Assembly (NCBI RefSeq): GCF_022201045.2
Contig: NC_068556.1
Coordinates: 21,309,501-21,373,500 of the forward strand
DNA from: Citrus sinensis
Lineage: Eukaryota; Streptophyta; Magnoliopsida; Sapindales; Rutaceae
Direction of reading: 5' to 3'
DNA length: 64,000 nucleotides
The notes under the pieces are model-generated. The model searched no databases. It was not told the DNA's origin and saw only the letters and a program-made list of their open reading frames with translations. Within the stretch, counting starts at the first letter, position 1; each line of letters starts with the position of its first letter. Position numbers and translations under genes: made by a program. Positions 59,016-64,000 of the stretch are shown here, piece by piece.

Positions 59016-60824
59016 ACTCACTCCCCAAAAAAGGAAAAAATTTCAAGAAAATAGTACATAGGGCTTCTACATTAACAAAGTGTCAATGTGACACTAATTA
59101 ATGCCAAAAAAAATTATTGATTGATTATTTTGTTTAATAGTTAATATTCTAAATCAAAGCGAGCCCGTGCGGGTGTGATTAAATTAACAAATACCAAGGC
59201 AAGAAGAGAGAAATTAATGAAGGAGACTGCGTGCGAGGTGGGATGTGAAAGCTCGTGCATCATGTCTAATTTTGAGCTATGTGAGGGTGGCCAAAAATTT
59301 TAATCGCTTTACTACAAAGTCTACGGTTTGGGTTTTTGAACATGGGAGCAAGGTTCATAGCGTGGTCGAAACGGCGAACATTTTGCATTGGAAAAATCAT
59401 CCTGTTTCAAGAAAACCAAAGCGTTGAAAAACAAATCTATCTTTTATTTCAAAGTTTATATAATAAATATATCATTATTTATTTATTTTTTGCGAAGATT
59501 TTCAGTCTGAAACTTTGACTCTTATTGTATTCTTCTGTATGTATTTTTATATGTTGGTTGGTAGGAATATGTGTCGTGTTTTGTTGTTTGAGAAGTCAAA
59601 GTGTAACTTCTGATTCGAGCGTTTAGTTTATATATGTGTGTGTTGGGAATTGAAATATAAAAATTTGTACAAAGATACTCAAATATTTGTACGCGGGTAT
59701 TAAATTTATAATTTGCATGGGGGATGGAGTTTAATTTGTCGCTTATCATGTGTCGTTAAGGCGTCAAGGTTCATTCTATGTGAGAAGTGACGTTTGAAAC
59801 TCTTGTGGCTTGCGGCAGTTTCTTCTGCTTGGAATCTATTTGCTTCTTTCAGTAAATTTAGGGTTTTGTTGTTTAGCTTTCAGAGGCTGGTAACTGGTTT
59901 GGATGTGGACAAAGTGTGTGCTTTTGTACTGCCAGTTTCGCAGTTTTTGGAGTTTATTCTTTGTTGTTTCTAGGGTTCTTGTTAATTCAGAGGGACGCAA
60001 ATGCAAGCTACACTACTAGGATTTTTGTCCTACTGACAATTATTCAACTTATGGATTAGTTTTATTGATCTAAGTTGATGCCTGTGACAGTACCACTGAA
60101 TGAATTGAGATTTCTTTTTTCGTTTGGTATGATGGGATGGTTGCTTTTTTGGTTCTCTCAGTTGGAATTATTGTAATTCATAAATGGTCACTGTCTTCAT
60201 GATGTTACACTACAAGTGTATTGTAGGCTGGCAAATCTAAGAATCTTCCGTAGTAATGTGTATTCTATCCTTTGTTTCGATCGATCGTGTTGAATCATAT
60301 ATAGTGCCAGCTTGAATCGCCAATCCCCTTGTCCAACCAAGATACCCAAGAAAAAAAAAATTATCAGTTTTCTACTTTTGTAATAATTGTTTAGTCCATA
60401 AATTTTAGTGATCAGCTCTCTAATTAATACTGGCTTAATATAGATTTTAAATATTTTATACTGTGTGCATATATCATTACTCAAGTATGGTTAACATTTA
60501 TTCTTTTATTATTTTCAATTTCATGAACAAACTAATTAGCTACCTGAATTTTCCTGGATAAAAGGTTGAATCAAAAGATGAAAAGAGAATCTTGTTCATT
60601 TAGAGAAAGCCCCATCAATATACTCCTATTAATTAGGTTTCTCACTTGTACGATGCTGTAGTAGCCCATGATAAACCATGACAAAAAGAAAAAAAGATAG
60701 AAAATCAAGAGAATATGAATTTCGACTTCAATAATTAAGCTCCTTATTTTTATTATCATTTGTGTAAGATTTTTACTATTACTGAAGTTTACATAATTAC
60801 CACTTGAGCAATTAATGATAATAA
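59016..60824. other. Intergenic region between convergent genes
   Basis: It carries the 3' flanks of the SEC14-like gene (plus) and the first glucanase (minus). No gene is supported in the short open frames. Confidence 0.5.
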
Positions 60825-61973
60825 TCAACGCCACAAGGGGTATACTTCCTGAAGATTAGGATAAAAGGACCCAAAATTTTGCTCAGTCCCCTCAGGCTTT
60901 TGATTCTCATTGAACAAAGCAAATATAAACGTCTCCAAATTTAGATTCGGCCTCCTCGGTGTCCCTCCTAGAGTCTGTATATGCTTCTTCAAATTACTGT
61001 TATACGTCTTTGCATTTTCAACACTCGCATGTGGCAGGTTACTTCCAGCGCTGGGCCACCCGGTTTCTGTCACGACAACCTTGACGTCCTCCTTGCCCAC
61101 CGCCTTGACCATCGCCGCGATGAACGAGTCCACGATGGAGTCGAAAAGATTGAAGTAGTTCCTATCTCCATCTTGAGCCACAGGTGTTGTTGATCGAAAC
61201 GATGCATAGTCTAATGTCACCTGTTGAGGGTCAGAAGCTAGGGTAAAATAAGGATACACATTGATCATCAACGGAGCTCCTTTAGAGTACACAAATTTTG
61301 ATATTTCATTCAAAGTAGTAGCCACTTCAGTAGCAAATGAGCCGTTTGATGGTGGGTACGAGGAACCTAGGGCAGCAGCTGACAGCACAGTTGATACACC
61401 GACATTAGGTACATTTTCTTGTTCTAGTACTTGTTGAATGTTCTTCATGGCCGGCAGGACATATACGGCTTCGGTGCCGGGGATAATCTCGTTGCCGGCT
61501 GTGATGTACCGGAGTTTTAGGGTTCCGTTTCCGCCTTTAGTGTATGGAGTCACAAATTCTCGAACCCAATTTCGTGTGTAGTCCATGCTTCCGGCCATTT
61601 GTGCAAGGTCTTGATTTTTCACCCCTAAGCATACGCTCAAGTTTGATGTGGCCAATGCACTCAAGACTTCGGGTTCCGGATCAAATATCCTTACCGATGG
61701 GATTGCATAATTAAGATCTTTCGTCAGGAATTCGACTACGCGTGCTGGCGGTGGGAGATTGTTACCAAGTCTCCCATAATTGATGCCAACAGTGCCAGCT
61801 CCTAAAACATATATATATGATGAAATTAGTGTATCTTATTTGTTGCATTAATAAATACATATACGTATTTAATTATATAATTTATCAACTTTCTTCCTTT
61901 TACCGAATGCCATGGAATCGTGAGACAGAGCCATAGCAAGCAGCATGACCTTGATCGCCATTGTGGTCTTCAT
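60825..61973 (-). CDS. Glucan endo-1,3-beta-glucosidase, GH17 (glucanase 1)
   Basis: Minus strand, exon 1 61973-61904 (70 nt) and exon 2 61801-60825 (977 nt), 348 residues. Exon 1 is a hydrophobic signal peptide (KVMLLAMALS), so the enzyme should enter the secretory path. The mature protein starts near AGTVGINYGRLG, the usual GH17 start. The catalytic acid is Glu in ITAGNE (about 128) and the nucleophile Glu in VTETGWPS (about 269), spaced 141 residues as expected. It ends FGSFYPNLQEVYPLWR without a CBM43 or vacuolar tail. It cleaves beta-1,3-glucan (callose or fungal wall glucan). An intron splitting signal peptide from mature protein is typical. A TATA-like word lies at 62145-62152 on the minus strand. 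A tandem homologue follows upstream. Confidence 0.95.
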
Positions 61974-62144
61974 CTTGATCTTGAGTATTGTATAGCAAGA
62001 AACATAAACGCAAAACGTCAAAAAAATCAATTAAAAATATTCATGCAAATCAAGTACAAAATCCTAGAGAATGTTGTTGTACTCACATGGTATACAAGCT
62101 TGTAATTAATTTCTGTGAATAGCTTGCTTAGAGTAATGCATGTT

Positions 62145-62152
62145 ATTATATA
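62145..62152 (-). promoter_or_regulatory. TATA-like box of glucanase 1
   Basis: Read on the minus strand it is TATATAAT, about 170 bases before the ATG at 61973. Confidence 0.5.
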
Positions 62153-62942
62153 TGCCGCCATAGATTGCTTATAAAGATGAGTTTCTGATCAAGACAGCCA
62201 AAAAAGCAGTAGACAAATCAAAGTTTCATTCCTTGAAATTTAATTACCTATGTTAAGTATTTAAATGACAGTGCACATCATATGTTCTGATTAGGGGCGA
62301 CATCAATTGTGGTCCACAGCTATGTGACGTACGATCGATGAAGACTTTTTCAGGACCTCATGAGGCTGTAGTATTTAATTTGTACGATGAACAAGTTCAA
62401 TTTGATTTCGACTCCAGTAAACTCAATTAGTTGAGTAATTAATTCGAAGATTGATTTTTGCTAAGTTACTTGTTCATTGATAATTTCATTAAAATATGCA
62501 TTCAGAACGTTAATTGTTAAAAATCCTATAGTTACCTACATAAAGTCCGGGTCTCCGCATTTGCAGCTTTGAATTTTGACAAACGTTACGTTATTTTCAA
62601 TATATCACACTCTCGGGGACAGTTAATTAGCATATGATGTGTGATCTTTTCATTCCGCTCTAGCTCTTTGCTTCAAAAATCGATATTCGCAAAATGAAGG
62701 GGTCCAATAGTTTAATATAACGATACACCACCACCCCCCCTCCCCCCAAACCAACAAGTTAAAAAAGCCAATGCGTTCAAGGGACCACTCTTAAAATGGG
62801 CTCGAAAGGAGGCCCATCTCAATTACAATATGCATAATATTACTTATGTTCATGAATGATCGCAAATGTATAATGCCAATCATCCATGTTTTTTCATTAT
62901 AATTCATAATCAGAAACTACAGAAGCAACCCAAGTGACATAA
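62153..62942. other. Spacer between the two glucanase genes
   Basis: Promoter side of glucanase 1 and 3' flank of glucanase 2. It contains a C-rich run near 62730-62747 and no gene. Confidence 0.5.
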
Positions 62943-64000
62943 TCAACGCCACAATGGGTACTTTTCAGTGAAATTAGGATAAAAAGTTCCAAAATTCTTC
63001 TCTTCTTCAGGAGTTTTAAGGTCCTCATTGAACATTGCAAAAATGTAAACCTCCAAATTGATATCAGCCTTCCGGGGAGTCCTTCCGGATACAATGGCAT
63101 GCTCCCTCAATTTGTTATTATAAGTCCGGGCATAATCGGTAATCGCGTACCCTATGCGGCCGTCAGTCGGCCAGCCCGTCTCCGACACAACAAGTTTGAC
63201 GTCCTCCCGTTGCACCACCCTCACCATTGCCGCGACAAAGGCGTCTACCATGGCATCGAAGAGGTTGTAGTATTCTAGATGTCCATCTCTAATTGGAGTT
63301 CGAGATGTAAACAGAGCATACTCAAACGGAATGTGTACGGGGTCCTCGACTAAGGCATAGTAAGGGTACACATTAATCAATAGTGGTGACCCTAAACTAT
63401 ACAAACAATGTGTGATGCTACTCATAACATCAGCAACATCCGGAGCAAACTGGCCTTGGGAAGGAGGATAAGATGTGCCTAAAACATTTGCTGCAACCGC
63501 AGTTGTGACAAAAATAAAATCATAGCCAGCCTTTCTCACTGAATTGTGAAGATTCATAATGGCTGGCTCAACACAGGTTGCAAGAATACCAGGGATCACC
63601 TCGTTGCCAACACAAAGATAACGGAACCTAACGCCTTTTCGGACGTATGTGATTATGTGATCTTGAACCCATTTATCAGCAGCATCTTGGCTTGAAGCTA
63701 CATAATTAATGGCCTCATTTGGTACGCCAATTGTGACTACAAGATTGGTTCCGCTCAATGCTTCTAAAATCTCAATATTAGCATCGTAGATACGGATTAG
63801 TCCAATTTTGTTGCTGAAATTCTTGGTTAGGAAATCGATAACCTGTTTCGGAGAAGGGAGATTGTCTCCCTCCCTTCCATAATTGATCCCGACATCGCCA
63901 CCTGCAAAGACGTTAATGAATTTTCTCCGCTAACACTGAAATTAACATGGTGAGTGTTATTAAAAAAAAAAAAAATTATTTCACTTACTGAACACCGCAG
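62943..64000 (-). CDS. Glucan endo-1,3-beta-glucosidase, GH17 (glucanase 2), cut by the window edge
   Basis: Minus strand. Exon 2 is 63901-62943 (959 nt). Only the last 12 bases of exon 1 (64000-63989) are inside the window, before a GT donor at 63988; the start codon and most of the signal peptide lie outside. The mature protein begins near GDVGINYGREG. The catalytic Glu residues are in VGNEVI (codon near 63602-63600) and VSETGWPT, 139 residues apart. It ends FGTFYPNFTEKYPLWR. The protein is clearly homologous to glucanase 1 but quite diverged, so the tandem duplication is not recent. It has the same intron position as glucanase 1. Confidence 0.93.

Overview
The window is nuclear DNA of a eudicot plant. 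Genes are broken by AT-rich GT-AG introns, long AT-rich spacers separate them, and several plant LTR retrotransposons and hAT-type elements are present. Protein families and style fit a woody dicot such as Citrus, but the species is an inference. All exon models below come from reading ORFs and splice sites; none is backed by transcripts.

Layout. 1-10.9 kb is a transposon-rich spacer. It holds a hAT-like element split by a Copia-type solo LTR (1314-3317), a second hAT-like element with a perfect 8-bp target duplication (3967-5247), a tandemly duplicated 0.6-kb repeat whose first copy carries a Gypsy solo LTR (6014-6674), a SINE (9348-9561), and a triplicated segment that runs up to the first gene. 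10.9-15.0 kb is a nine-exon SurE-type phosphatase gene on the plus strand. 17.1-17.5 kb is a small two-exon gene on the minus strand coding 64 residues. 18-26 kb is spacer with a second Gypsy solo LTR (22385-23097) and the wreck of an NBS-LRR resistance gene near 24.0-24.7 kb.

26.3-48.0 kb is the most informative part: a tandem duplication of a ubiquitin-hydrolase-related gene (DUF627/DUF629/UCH family). Copy B (42689-47967) has 11 exons and an open frame of 1355 codons. Copy A is a pseudogene. A 10,644-bp Gypsy element of the Tat type (26964-37607) sits in its first exon, it has an in-frame stop, and the part coding most of the UCH domain is deleted. The Gypsy element has near-identical 677-bp LTRs (3 differences), a complete gag-pol frame with a second RNase H, a 57-bp minisatellite, and a spliced antisense gene between pol and the 3' LTR. 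The solo LTRs at 6.0 and 22.4 kb belong to the same or a related family.

48-56 kb is AT-rich spacer. 55978-59015 is a seven-exon SEC14/CRAL-TRIO lipid-transfer gene. 60.8-64.0 kb carries two tandem GH17 beta-1,3-glucanase genes on the minus strand, the second running off the window. The host genes do not form an obvious pathway; the story of the window is local duplication followed by transposon attack.
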